Source: Chamaelirium japonicum (Eukaryota; Streptophyta; Magnoliopsida; Liliales; Melanthiaceae). From it: a stretch of 64,000 bases of DNA. The stretch is taken from assembly GCA_947650365.1 (NCBI GenBank), contig OX393549.1, positions 83,704,319 through 83,768,318 of the forward strand. Direction: 5' to 3'. A model generated the notes under the pieces. That model was given only the letters and a program-made list of their open reading frames with translations, did no database searches and had not been told where the DNA came from. This document shows positions 11,382-24,415 of this stretch, one piece after another. The position numbers and the translations under genes are program-made. Within the stretch, counting starts at the first letter, position 1; each line of letters begins with the position of its first letter.

Positions 11382-14300
11382 CTAGCTCAACCACTCCACG
11401 CCGTCCGGCACCAATGATGGTGCTCTCTTCCCCTGATGCTGCACATCCTGCAATTGACATATATTTGTTAAAAAAATAGTTTATATCTATATATATAGAT
11501 ATAAAAAAATATTTTATATCTATAATTTATAATCTAAGCGTTGAAAAATCATAAGTTAGCGTGTTTCGGATTTGAAATTTGTTTGGATTCGATCGGATCC
11601 CATTTGATAATTCGTTTTTGGATTTTTTTCGTATTTTAGACTTGCGAGGAAGTTCTAATTAGATATTTTAAGAATTTACCCTCCAATTGATCAATTTAGA
11701 GTCAAAGCATTGAAACTTCATAAGTTCGCGTGTTTCGGATTTGAAATTGGTTTGGATTCGATCGGATTGTCATCGGATCGCATCCGATAATTCGTTCTTG
11801 GATTTTTTTTTTTTGTATTTTGGACTTGCGAGATATTTTAACAATTTACCCTCTGATTGACCAATTTAGAGTCTAAGCGTTGAAAAATCATAAGTTAGCG
11901 TGTTTCGGATTTAAAATTGGTTTGGATTCGATGAGATCATCATTGGATCGCATCCGATAATTTGTACTTAGATTTTTTTTTTATTTCGGACTTGCGACCA
12001 AGTTCTAATTAAATATTTTAACAATTTATCCTCCGATTAATCAATTTAGCGTCTAAATGTTGAAAAATCATAACTTAGCATATTTCGGATTTGAAATTGG
12101 TTTGGATTCGATCGGATCATCATCGGATCACATCTGATAATTCGCACTTAGATTTTTTTTATATTTCAGACTTGCGAGCAAGTTCTAGTTAGATATTTTA
12201 ACAATTTACCCTCCGATTGACCAATTTATAGTCTAAGCATTGAAAACGTATAAGTTAACGTATTTCGGATTTGAAATTGGTTTGGAATCGATCGGATCAT
12301 CATCAGATCGCATCCGATAATTCGTACTTAGATTTTTTTCGTATTTTGGACTTGCAAGCAAGTTCTAATTAGATATTTTAACAATTTATCCTCCGATTGA
12401 CCAATTTAGAGTCTAAGCATTGAAAAATCATAAGTTAGCGTGTTTTGAATTTAAAATTGGTTTGGATTTGATCGGATCGTCCTCAGATCGCATCCGATAA
12501 TTTGTACTTGGATTTTTTTCGTATTTCGAACTTGCGAGCAAGTTCTAATTAGATATTTTAATAATTTACACTCCGATTGACCAATTTAGAGTCTATGCGC
12601 TGAAAAATCATAAGTTAGCATGTTTCGGATTTGAAATTGGTTTAGATTCGATCGGATCATCATCGGATCGCATCCGATAATTCGTACTTGGATTTTTTTT
12701 TGTATTTCAAACGTGCAAGCAAGTTCTAATTATATATTTTAACAATTTACCCTTTGATTGACCAATTTAGAGTATAAGTGTTAAAAAATCATAAGTTAGC
12801 GTATTTCGGATTTAAAATTTATTTGGATTCGATCGGATCATCATCGGATCGCATCCGATAATTCGTACTTGGATTTTTTTCGTATTTCAAACTTGCGAGC
12901 AAGTTCAAATTAAATATTTAACAATTTACCCTCCTATTGACATATTTAGAGTCTAAGCGTTGAAAAATCATAAGTTAGCGTGTTTCTGATTTGAAATTGG
13001 TTTGTATTCGATCGGATCATCATCGGATCACATCCGATAATTCATACTTGGATTTTTTTTATATTTCAGACTTGCGAGCAAGTTCTAATTACATATTTTA
13101 ACAATTTACCCTCTGATTGACTAATTTAGAGTCTAAGCGTTGAAAAATCACAAGTTAGCGTGTTTCGGATTTGAAATTGGTTTGGATTCGATCGGATCGT
13201 CATCGGATAGCATCCGATAATTTGTACTTGGATTTTTTTTGTATTTTGGACTTACGAGCAAGTTCTAATTAGATATTTTAACAATTTACCCTCCGATTGA
13301 CCAATTTAGAGTCTAAGCGTTGAAAAATCATAAGTTAGCGTATTTCGGATTTGAAATTTGTTTGGATTCGATCGGATCGTCATCGGATCGCATCCGATAA
13401 TTTATACTTGGATTTTTTTTGTATTTCGGACTTGCGAGCAAGTTCTAATTAGATATTTTAACAATTTACCCTCCTATTGACCGATTTAGAGTCTAAGAGT
13501 TGAAAAATCATAAGTTAGCATATTTCGGATTTGAAATTGGTTTGAATTTGATCGGATCATCATCGAATCGCATTCGATAATTCATAATTAGATTTTTTAC
13601 GTATTTCGGACTTGCGAGCAAGTTCTAATTAGATATTTTAACAATTTACCCTCTGATTAACCAATTTAGAGACTTAGCGTTGAAAAATCATAAGTTAGCG
13701 TGTTTCTGATTTGAAATTGGTTTGGATTCGATCGGATTGTCATTGGATCGCATCCGATAATTTATACTTGGATGTTCTTTTGTATTTCAGACATGTGAGC
13801 GAGATTTAAGTAGATATTTTAAGAATTTACCCTCCGATTGACTAATTTAGAGTCTAAGCGTTGAAAAATCATAAGTTAGCGTGTTTCGGATTATGAACTT
13901 GGTTTGTAAATCATAAGTTTTCACATAAGATGATAATCGTGCTAAGCTCAAAAAATATGGTAATCATACTTGTATTAATTTTACTAAGATGCATACTTTA
14001 TATTAATATTATAAAGATTAGTAAGTACCTGATCATGAGCATGAGTCATCGCAAAGCCAGCTCATGAACTCATCAAGTCGACGCTCCAGTACCCTCCGAG
14101 CTTGTTTTTCCTCCTCAACCCGCCGCTCGAGGGCCTACCTCTCCTCGCGCTTCGTATCAACCCTGTGCTCGAGGGCCTGTCTCTGCTCGCGCTCCACGTC
14201 TAATGCAGATTGCAACTGAGTGATAACCCCGGTCTGGGTGTCCTGTGCCCTCGAGCGTATACCCTCTTGTCCAAAGTAGGATGAGGGCATGACTCCAAGG

Positions 14301-15703
14301 CCCATACAGAGGACACGGCAGTGCGTGGTAGGTCGGAGCATAGTATCCATCACCGAATCGACAGATACTGAGCTAGAGGAGGAGCTGGCCTCACCCGACG
14401 GGATCATCATAAGTCTCATTCTCTCTTATATGAAAACAATAAATAATATTCAATGATATTTGATGGCATACGTATGAATGTATTAACAGTAATTTAATTA
14501 CTTACGACTTGCGAGGCAACCCTGTCGTCCATAAATACCCCATCGATACGTCGCCTCCTTGAGGCCTCAAAAATGTCAATCCGATTAGGCTCATGGTCCA
14601 AGGACTGTGTCTATTTTTTGGCATATAAAATAACTATATAAGATTTATAGAGCTTTAAAGAATGAAATATTTATATCATTTACCAACTGATGGGCAAGCT
14701 GGGGCATGGAGGTCCTCCACCTCACTGGAGCAGGTGTCGTCGAGGTATTTCTATTCTGTTTGCTTTTAGCAGAATTCGCCTATGTCAATCGATTAAATTT
14801 TCAAACATCAATACAAATTTTTATTATGACATTAAAACAAGTACGAATTAATAAAATAATAATTATACCTGAAACTGAGGGGTGGCCCAGTGAGCGACCA
14901 AAAACTGTAGAACGCGTCTCTTGTCTCGATCACAGCCTGTAACTTCTCAGCCGGCTCATGGATCAAGTAACCGTAGAGCTGGTAGAGCTCGTAATGGTAA
15001 TCCATGTACCGCTCACTCATTATCTTCCATAAGTTCTCCCGGTGAGTGTCGATTTCCATGTTCTCCATTTAAATTTCTCTTATATAATTAATTTAGAAAT
15101 AAATAATTTTATCAATTCAAATTATAAAGAAGTGATATTATTGTAAAATACTTTAATGAAACTAACATACCAAAAAGACCTGATACATCCTTTCCTTATA
15201 GGATGCATCAATATTCTTCCACTCCTTTATCCCCATAATAGGGGCATTCATCTCCTCCCGTACTATTATGCCAACCCATGTGGCAGTATCAGAAGCGTGC
15301 TCGCCCACAAAGGACCTGCCGCTCCACTGTAAGGAAAGCGGCTCGCGTAAGCTCGACAAGCGCCGGGCCGTCGTCATGCCCCGGTCGCCTACGTGCCTGG
15401 CGATCCTCGACCCTGCAAATAAAATATACATCGGTACTGAAAAAGTATTTACAATATGTTTAAAACTTTAGATCTAAATATTATATGTGGGCGTAGACAC
15501 AGTAGCCGAGTACTGAGCGCTGCTTGAAGCTCCGAAGATTGCGACCTTAGGAACTGGTGTGGAGAGAGAAGAACAACACTCATAGATCCGGAGGGCTCGA
15601 CCTCAGACCCTGGGGTGGCAGCCGGAGCGCTCCGAGCTAGCCCACCCCTGCCTCTACGAACCCTCGACCGTGATGCAATCTGAAAGCAGTAATATTTTTC
15701 CAT
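11382..15703 (-). pseudogene. Transposase_24 (Ptta/En/Spm)-type gene of CACTA 1, degenerate
   Basis: Minus-strand multi-exon gene. Exon-like parts, in coding order: about 15703-15480; 15431-15178 (GIKEWKNIDASYKERMYQ); 15068-14875 (ERYMDYHYELYQLYG, then in another frame LQFLVAHWATPQFQ before a GTATAA donor); 14780-14692 (SAKSKQNRNT.., donor GTAAAT); about 14625-14507 (LDHEPNRIDIFEASRRRR, donor GTAAG); 14419-14035 with a heptad-like coiled coil (ERRVEEEKQARRVLERRLDE) and donor CAG|GTACTT; and a last exon 11447-11382 (acceptor CAG, ends ..PDGVEWLS stop). The W.LV..W..P.F and S...Q.NR signatures fit Transposase_24. In-frame stops (TAG near 14133, TGA near 14040) and a frame change near 14900 suggest decay. 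The 180-bp array sits in the last intron. Confidence 0.65.
11515..13915. repeat. 180-bp satellite array, about 13 copies, inside CACTA 1
   Basis: Tandem monomers of 179-181 bp. Each contains AAAATCATAAGTTAGCGTG, TTTGGATTCGATCGGATC, GCATCCGATAATTCG and GACTTGCGAGCAAGTTCTAA. Monomer starts (the GTTGAAAAATCATAAG word) recur near 11534, 11712, 11873, 12052, 12233 and so on to 13853. Copies differ by scattered substitutions with few indels. Placed between the last two exons of the minus-strand transposase-like gene. Confidence 0.95.
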
Positions 15704-15782
15704 ACGAAATAATATGATATAAATATGAAATATTTTGAATTACATATGAAACAATATGATTTACATATAAAACAATATAAAA

Positions 15783-16850
15783 CATAATCCTAACTTAAAC
15801 CCTAAACCTAACTCTAACCCTAATCCTAACATAAACCCTAAATCTAAACCATAAACTTAAACACTAAAATCTCATTAGTATTTTAATAAGCTTCTCCAAA
15901 GTTTGAAGTTTGACATATGTTAAGGACCTATACCTAATTTGCCATATGGTGAAGTTTGACATAAGTCCTTTTTGAGAGATGACTTTTACTTACAGGTCGC
16001 GTTAATTTCAAAATATAGCTCAAGTCCCTCACGATGAATTTATACTCTTTCTGAATATAAATATATACTCTTTCTTATAGCTTGGTTCGGTTAAAAGCTT
16101 GGTTATTCAACATTAGGCTTTGCTTGTTTTGTAATTAAGCCGAACCGAGATTTGATCTATTCGAGCTTGGCTCGTTTAATAAACAAGCCTACTCGAACGA
16201 GCTCTTATCGAGCTTGGCTCGTTTAATAAACATAATCCTAACTTAAAGCCTAAACCCTAAACCTAACCCTAATCCTAACGTAAACCGAAACCCTAAACCT
16301 AACTCTAATCCTAATCCTAACATAAACCCTAAACCTAAACACTAAAATCTCATTAGTATTTTAATAATCTTCTCCAAAGTTTAAAGTTTGACATATGTTA
16401 AGGACCTATAGCGAATTTGCCATATGGTGAAGTTTGACCCAAGTCCTTTTTGAGAGATGACTTTTACTTGCAGGTCACGTTAATTTCAAAATATAGCTCA
16501 AGTCCCTCACGATGAATTTATACTCTTTCTGAATACAAATGTATACTCTTTATTATAGCTTGGTTCGGTTAAAAGCATGGTTGTCAAACTTGGGCTTGGC
16601 TTGTTTAGTAATCGAGCCGAACCAAGCTTTGATTTATTCGAGCTTGGCTCGTTTAATAAACGAGCCTACTCGAACGAGCTCTTACCGAGCTTGGCTCGTT
16701 TAATAAACATAATCCTAAAAATAATCCTAACTTAAAGCCTAAACCCTAAACCTAACCCTAATCCTAACCTAAACCGAAACCCTAAACCCTAAACCTAGCT
16801 CTAACCCTAATATTGGGTTTGTGGCACTTTACCCTCTATATGGGGTATAT
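15783..16850. repeat. About 450-bp unit repeated 2.3 times, with telomere-like words
   Basis: Three blocks of degenerate CCCTAAA/CCTAAC words at about 15785-15860, 16230-16335 and 16705-16815. Each of the first two is followed by the same roughly 370-bp sequence (GAAGTTTGACATATGTTAAGGACC .. GAGCTTGGCTCGTTTAATAAAC). Part of this unit recurs alone at 50155-50430. It lies inside CACTA 1, so it is not a chromosome end. Confidence 0.85.
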
Positions 16851-17689
16851 GGCACAATGCCACTGGCCAGTCGTAGATCCGGTTGCGATAGCCGGTCGTC
16901 AATTTTTTTCTATGCAACAAGCCTAGTGCCACGTGGTGCGTATAAGATGGCTACTTTCCAACTGTAGGTGACTAGAACCGTACATGATTTGAGATATACG
17001 GATCAGGCCTGTACGGTTGTATGCTACATGCCTGTGTATATTCTTTGAAAATTGGTCAGCCATCCAGTTTTTTGTAATTGAGCCATGCCACCTGACCATG
17101 TCCAAACTTATACTCTACTAAATCCATGGTAAATAAGGAACCAAAAGACCCTCTTAACATTGTATTATGATATCTTACAAATATGTTCTCTATTATATAT
17201 CCAAATTTAAAGATCAAATTGCATTAAACCCGAGGACTGGTAAAAAGACACATGCAATTAGTTTTAATCAGATAAAAATGATCAAATGAGAAAATTAAGT
17301 ACTTGACAAAAGGGGTATTATGCTAACATTTCAAACATTAGGGTCGGATTTGGAATTGAAAGTAATTAGGGTTACCAGAGAGGGAGGAGAAGGAGGAGCG
17401 GTGGTGCCGGTGGAGGGGAGGCCGGAGCAGCGGCGCCGGCGGAGTGGAGGCCGGGGTGATGCACCGGAGGGGAGCCCGGGAGGGGCGGGGAGATGCTCTA
17501 GAGGGGAGGCTATGGGGCCGGGGGGTGAGCCGGAGGAGGTGGGGGTGCGCCGGAGGGAATGCCGGGGGCTGGGGGTGAGCCGAAGGGGGCCGCGGGGAGA
17601 TCAAAATTGGCAGGGGGGGAGGGGGGGAGAATAGATCCCGAGAGCAACAGGGGGATCGAAAACTCCGATTAATCGCAGGGCTTATTACT
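16851..17689. other. Interior of CACTA 1 without a recognised gene
   Basis: AT-rich to 17370, then a GC-rich, G-biased stretch 17380-17640 built on GGAGGGGAGCCGG-like repeats. Open frames there are low-complexity. On the minus strand it could be 5' leader of the transposase-like gene; not demonstrable. Confidence 0.4.
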
Positions 17690-18110
17690 GACGGATATTA
17701 ATATTCCGTCGGTAAAAACATTAGTACCGACAGTACTAAATATTACCGTCGGTAATAATAATAATTATACCGACGGACAACATATATCCCGTCGGTAAAT
17801 ATATATTACCGACGGATAATAAATGCATGTCGGTAATACATATGTAAAAAATTATTAAAATATCAACAAATATTATTGGCGATGATTTATTTTTAATACC
17901 GTCGCTAATAATACCTTTTACTGGCAGATCTAATAAAAACCGTCGGTAAATATATATTACCGATGGATAATAAATTACTGTCGGTAATAAACATGTCAAA
18001 TATTATTAAAATATTAAAGTTATATTACCGACGAAAATTTGTATTATCGTCGGTAAAATATATATTATTACCGACGGTAATAAGATATTTCGTCGGCAAT
18101 AAACCTTTTC
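17690..18110. repeat. CACTA 1 right subterminal motif cluster
   Basis: Many copies of CCGTCGGTAAT and ACCGACGGATAAT in both orientations, mirroring the left end. Confidence 0.8.
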
Positions 18111-18119
18111 CTTGTAGTG

Positions 18120-18633
18120 TCTCTATTTTCCTCTATTTTGATCTTTACAACATAGTGGGCCGGGCCTTGGAATCTTCTGTAATTTAGCCATAAGAGGATC
18201 TCCGATGGACTCCGAGAGCTCCGAAGGATACTGGGCCCAGGCCACTTGGGGAGCCACCTCATCCAAAGCTTCTAGTAGGGAGAAACTCCTCTTCAAATAT
18301 CTCCCAACTAGGAGTTGAAGTACACACGTGACGTCTATATAAGAGATAAAGAGGTTGATATATTTCTTTAAAAACTATGTAGGGTCCACTACTTCAGAAG
18401 CTCTTAAGGAGCTCTGGCATATGCAAAGGCCTTCAGAGTTCCTTAGCAGGAGGGATATGTTTTTACTTTAATGTATCCCTTCAGAGGTGCTCTTGAAGAC
18501 CGTTGGGAGTCCCTAAAAGAGAATAAGAAAAAAGGTCCGGATTTAGAAATCTCATCATCGTCGTACCCATGACATGGGTCGTTCGCACGACCTAAAAGAA
18601 AGTCGTGCTCAGGCAGTCATACGGATGACTTCT
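18120..18633. other. Spacer between two CACTA elements
   Basis: Contains at 18404-18515 the second copy of the interspersed repeat found at 9340-9450 (CTGGCATATGCAAAGGCCTT). No gene. Confidence 0.5.
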
Positions 18634-19381
18634 CACTAAAAAAAGAAACACTTTTTATCGACGGAATATAACCATCGGTAAAGATTTATTCCGATGGAGA
18701 GAAATTCCATCACTACATGTCGGGAAAGATGGCATCGGAAAAAAAAAAGGACAACTTTATATTTCCGTCGGTAATAAATATTAATACCGAAGAATATAGA
18801 TAAGCCGTCGGTAATATATGAATATTTAAAAAATATATAATAGAATATTACCACGGGCATAAATATCGTCATCAGTAAAGATATGTAAATTACCGACAGA
18901 AATTGAATTTCATCGGTTAAAGTAAAAAATATAATATTTAATTGAACTATTATTACCGATGGAATTAATATGGTCCTTCGGGAAAGATAGGTATATTACC
19001 GATGGATATTATATTCCATCGATTAAAGGTAAATATATACTATTTAATAAAATTATTATTACCGATGGAATATATAGGATTCGTTGGTAATAAAACTTTA
19101 ATTTTTTAAAAAAAAATTCTAAAATTTGGTTACTAAATTCCTACGATTTACAACAATACCAAAATATATTCAAATATTAGTATAATTTTTCAAATATTTA
19201 CCAAATATTGCCATAAATTACCATAATTACCACAAATATTACCATAATTTATTAAACAAGTATTACCATAATTTACCAAATATATTCAAATATTACCATA
19301 AATTACCAAATATTACCACAATTACAGGTAATACCAGACAATACCAGTAAATTATCATATTTTTTTCAAAATATTACAAAA

Positions 19382-19496
19382 ATATTTTTACACAATCCTA
19401 AATTGAGGGAAGCTGCGTGCCCTAGCTCAATCAACCCTCACACCACCCGGCAATAACACTGGTGCTCTTATCCCCTGACGCCGTACATCCTGAAAT
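19382..19496 (-). pseudogene. Last exon of Transposase_24-type gene, CACTA 2 copy
   Basis: Homologous to 11382-11447: on the minus strand, acceptor CAG then GATGTACGGCGTCAGGGG, coding for a short tail ending in a stop. The upstream exons of this gene are missing in element 2, so it is an orphan exon. Confidence 0.6.
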
Positions 19497-19599
19497 TAAC
19501 AACATATATTTGTTAAAAAAATAGTTTACATCTATAATTAATATAAATAACAAATTTGACTTATCCCCCCAAAATTATATGCTAATTAGTAAATCCAAA

Positions 19600-22500
19600 A
19601 ATTCATACTCATATGGTTTTTCGAATTTCTGACTTACGAATAAGTATTTAGTCAATATACAAAGATTTTACCGTCGGATTAACTAATATAGAGTCTAAGT
19701 GTTAGAAAATCATAAGTTATCGTATTTCGAATTTTGAACTTGGTTTGGATTCGATCGGATCATTATCGATTCACATCCGATAATTCATACTTATATGATT
19801 TTTCATATTTTCAACTTACAAACGAGTATATAGTCCATATTCAAATATTTTGCCATCAGATTGAATTTTTTAGAGTCTAAGTGTTTAAAAATTATAACTT
19901 TTTATGTTTCGGATTTTAAAGTTCGTTTGGATTCGATTAGATCATCATTGAATCATATCTGATAATTCGGACTTGGATGGTTTTTAGTATTTCGGACTTG
20001 CGAGCAAATATTTAGTAGATATTTTAATATTTTACCCTCTTATTGACTAATTTAGAGTCTAAACATTGGAAAATCATAAGTTAGCGTGTTTTGGATTTTG
20101 AGTTTGGTTTGGATTCGATCCGATAATTCAGACTTGGATGTTTTTTCGTATTTCAGACTTGTAAGCAAGTTTTTAGTAAATACTTTAAGATTTTACCATC
20201 CGATTGACTAATTTAGAGTTTAAGTATTTAAAAATTATAAATTAGCGTGTTTTAAATTTTGAAGTTGATTTGGATTTGATCGGATCATTATCGGATCGTA
20301 TCTAATAATTCAGACTTAGATGGTTTTTTATATTTCGGACTTGCGAGCAAGTCCGATGTAGATATTTGAAGATTTTACCCTCCGATTAACTAATTTAGAG
20401 TCTAAGCATTGAAAAATCATAAATTGATATGTTTTGGATTTTGAAATTGATTTGGATTTGATCGGATCGTAATCGGACTTGGATGTTTTTTTGTATTTCG
20501 GACTTGCGAACAAGTTTTTAGTAGATATTTGAATATTTTACTCTCCGATTGAGTAATTTAGAGCTTAAGTATTTGAAAATCATAAATTTGCGTGTTTCAG
20601 ATTTTGAACTTAGTTCGGATTCGATCGGATTGTTATCGGATCACATCCAATAATTCGGACTTAGATGTTTTTTTGTATTTCGGACTTTCAAGCAAGTCCA
20701 AAGTAGATATTTGAAGCTTTTACCCTCCGATTGACTAATTTAGAGTCTAAGTGTTTGAAAATCATAAATTAGTGTGTTTCAGATTTTGAATTTGGTTTGG
20801 ATTTGATTGGATCATTATTGGATCGCATCCGATAATTTGGGTGGATGGTTTTTTGTATTTCAGACTTACGAGTAAAGCTATTGTAGATATTTGAAGATTC
20901 TATCCTCCGATTGATTAATTTAGAGTCTGAGCATTGGAATATCATAAGTTAGCATGTTCTGGATTTTAAACTAGGTTTGAAATCGATCAGATCGTAATCG
21001 AATCGCATCTGATAATTCAGACTTGGATGCTTTTTCGTATTTCAGACTTACGAGCTAGTTCGAAGTAGATATTTGAAGATTTTACCCTTTTATTGACTAA
21101 TTTAGAGTCTAAGTATTTAAAAATCATAAATTAGCGTGTTTTGGATTTTGAACTTGGTTTGGATTCGATTGGATTGTCATCGAATCACATCCAATAATTC
21201 AGACTTAGAAGGTTTTTTGTATTTCAGACTTGCGAGCAATTCTGATGTAGATATTTGAAGATTTTACCCTCCGAATGACTAATTTAGAGTCTAAGTATTG
21301 AAAAATCATAAATTAGCGTGTTTTGGATTTTGAAATTAGTTTGGATTTGATCGGAATATAATCGGATTGCATCTAATAATTCAGACTTAGATGTTTTTTT
21401 GTATTTCTGACTTGTGAGCAAATTTTTAGTAGATATTTTTAGATTTTACCCTCCGATTGACTAATTAATAGTCTAAGTATTTAAAAATAATAAATTAGTA
21501 TATTTCAGATTTTGAACTTGGTTAGGATTCAATCAGATTGTTATCGGATCATATCCGATAATTCGGACTTGGATGGTTTTTTGTATTTCGGACATGCGAG
21601 CAAGTCTGATGTAGATATTTGAAGATTTTACCCTCCGATTGACTAATTTAGAGTGTACGAAAATCATAACTTCGTATGTTTTGGATTTTAAAGTTGGTTT
21701 GGATTTAATCGGATAGAATTTGATAATTCAGACTTGGATGTTTTTTTGTATTTTAGACTTATGAACAAATTTTTAGTAGATATTTGAAGATTTTATCCTC
21801 CGATTAACTAATTTAGAGTCTTAGTATTTGAAAATCATAAATTAGCATGTTTCAGATTTTGAACTTGGTCTGGATTCCATCGAATCCTTATCGGATTATA
21901 TTCGATAATTCAGACTTAGATTTTTTTTTCGTATTTTGAACTTACGAGCAAGTCAGAAGTAGATATTTTAAGGTTTTACCCTCCGATTAACTAATTTAGA
22001 GTCTAAGTGTTTGAAAATCATTTAGAGTGTTTTAGATTTTGAATTTGGTTTGGATTTGATCGGATCGTTATTGAATCACATCCGATAATTTAGACTTTGA
22101 TGGTTTTTCATATTTCAGAGTTGCGAGCAAATCCCATGTAGATATTTGAAGATTTTACCCTCCGGTTGACTAATTTAGTGTCTAAACGTTGGAAAATCAT
22201 AAGTTAGTGTGTTTCGGATTTTGAAGTTTGTTTGGATTCGATCGGATCATAATCAGATCACATCTGATAATTCGAACTTTGATGTTTTTTCGTATTTGGG
22301 ACTTGCGAGCAAGTTCAAAGTAAATATTTAAAGATTTTACCCTCAGATTTACTAATTTAGAGTCTAAATGATTAAAAATCTTAAATTAGCATGTTTCGGA
22401 TTTTAAACTTGGTTTAGATTCGATCGGACGTTATCGGATCACATTCAATAATTCAGACTTGGATGGTTTTCTTATTTCGGACTTGCGAGCAAGTCTGATA

Positions 22501-24222
22501 TTGATATTTGAAGATTTACCCTCCGATTGACTAATTTAGAGTTTAAGCGTTGGAAAATCATAAGTTAGTCTGTTTTGGATTTTAAAGTTAGTTTGGATTT
22601 GATTGAATCATAATCGGATCACATTCGATAATTCAAACTAGGATGTTTTTTTGTATTTTGGACATGCGAGTTAGTTTAAAATAGATATTTGAATATTTTA
22701 CCCTCTGATTGACTAATTTAGAGTCTATGTATTTGAAAATTATAAATTAGCAAGTTTTGGAGTTTGAAATTGGTTTGGATTTGATCGGATTATTATCGGA
22801 TCGCATCCGATAATTCGAACTTAGATGGTTTTTCATATTTTGAACTTGCGAGTAAGACCGATATAGATATTTGAAGATTTTACCCTCCGATTGACTAATT
22901 TAGAGTCTAAGTGTTTGAAAATCATAAATTAGCGTGTTTTAAATTTTAAACTTGGTTTGGATTTGATCGAATCGTAATCGGATCGCATCTGATAATTTGG
23001 ACTTGGATATTTTTTATAATTCAGACTTGCGAGCAAGTCCGATGTAGATGTTTAAAGATTTTACCCTCCGATTAACTAATATAGAGTCAAAGCGTTGGAA
23101 AATCATAAGTTGACGTATTTCGGATTTTGAAGTTCGTTTGGATTCATCTGATTGTAATCAGATCACATCTGACAATTCGGACTTAGATATTTTTTTCATA
23201 TTTCAGATTTGGGAGCATGTTCTAAGTAGATATTTTAAGATTTTACCCTCTAATTAACTAATTTAGAGTCTAGGCGTTGGAAAATCATAAGTTAGTGTGT
23301 TTTAGATTTTAAAGTTGGTTTGGATTCGATCGGATCGTATCCGATAATTCGGACTTGGATGTTTTTTTTGTATTTCAGACTTGGCAGCAAGTTTTTAGTA
23401 TATATTTTAAGATTTTACCCTTCGATTGACTAATTTAGAATCTAAGTAATTGAAAATTATAAATTGACGTGTTTTGAATTTTGAACTTGGTTTGGATTCG
23501 ATCGGACTGCATCCGATAATTTCGACTTTGATGGTTTTTCGTATTTCAAACTTGCGAGTAAGTCCGATGTAAATATTTAAAGATTTTATCTTCCGATGGA
23601 CTAATTTAGTGTCTAAGCGTTGGAAAATCATAAGTTAGCGTATTTTAGATTTTGAAGTTGGTTTAGATTCGATCGGATCATAATCGGATCGCATCCGATA
23701 ATTTGGACTTGGATGTTTTTTCATATTCTGGACTTGCGAACAAGTTTTTAGAAGATATTTAAAGATTTTACCATTCGATTGACTAATTTAGAGTCTAAGT
23801 ATTTAAAAATCATAACTTAGTACGTTTGGGATTTTGAACTTGGTTTGGATTCGATCAGATTGTATCCGATAATTCAGACTCAGATGTTTTTTCAATTTCA
23901 GACTTTCGAGCAAGTTGGAAGTATATATTTGAAGATTTTATCCTTCGATTGACTAATTTGGAGTCTAAGTGTTTTGAAAATTATAAATTAGCATATTTTG
24001 GATTTTGAATTTGGTTTAGATTTGATCGAATCATTATCGGATCGCATCCGATAATTCAGACTTGGATGGTTTTTTGTATTTCGGACTTGCGAGCAAGTCC
24101 GATATAGATATTTAAAGATTTTACCCTCCGTTTGACTAATTTAGAGTCTAAATATTGAAAAATTATATGTTAGCTTGTTTCGTATTTTAAAACAGGTTTG
24201 GATTCAATCAGATCAAAATCGG
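19600..24222. repeat. About 178-bp satellite array, about 26 copies, inside CACTA 2
   Basis: Same monomer family as 11515-13915 (shared words CTAATTTAGAGTCTAAG, GATCGGATC, GATAATTC.GACTTGGATG, GACTTGCGAGCAAGT) but more diverged between copies and with more indels. The anchor word recurs roughly every 165-185 bp from about 19684 to 24142. AT-rich, no coding. Confidence 0.92.
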
Positions 24223-24228
24223 ATCGCC

Positions 24229-24415
24229 TGACGGTGTTTCTGTTGAACTTATCCACTTCAATATTGGGTTTTTCACCTGATGATGTTTCCATGCCTATTC
24301 TACCTTGCAAATCATGTATCATACCCTCCATGTCATCGCCATCGTCTGTATTAATATCATTGTCATCGATCACTGTGTTTACATTTTTACCGTGAGCTGC
24401 CATGGGGACCTCATC
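24229..24415 (-). pseudogene. CACTA 2 TNPD-type transposase, downstream half of split 5' region
   Basis: Minus-strand open reading (..VPMAAHGKNVNTV.., GMIHDLQGRIGM..) acidic and Asp-rich, of the kind that follows the transposase-associated domain in plant TNPD proteins. It joins in frame, across the gypsy element and its 5-bp target duplication, to 34584-34822. The rest of the transposase is absent, cut off at the satellite array. Confidence 0.65.
24411..24415. repeat. Target site duplication TCATC, left
   Basis: TCATC directly before the 5' LTR, identical to 34584-34588. Confidence 0.95.

Larger units (their letters stand above)
10916..18119 (-). mobile_element. CACTA (En/Spm) DNA transposon 1, non-autonomous
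   Basis: 7204 bp. It begins CACTACAAAAAA and ends TTGTAGTG, flanked by the 3-bp target duplication TCT (10913-10915 and 18120-18122). Both subterminal regions (10940-11175 and 17690-18110) are dense in ACCGACGG / CCGTCGGT, the kind of repeated subterminal motif bound by CACTA accessory transposase. Contents, left to right: last exon of a Transposase_24-type gene, an array of a 180-bp satellite, the remaining exons of that gene (minus strand), a three-fold repeat with telomere-like words, and a GC-rich stretch at 17380-17640. No TNPD-type transposase is present, so it would depend on another element. Confidence 0.93.

Noticed and set aside
15783..16850. Telomere or chromosome end
   Set aside because: Degenerate, short, and enclosed within a CACTA element with target duplications.
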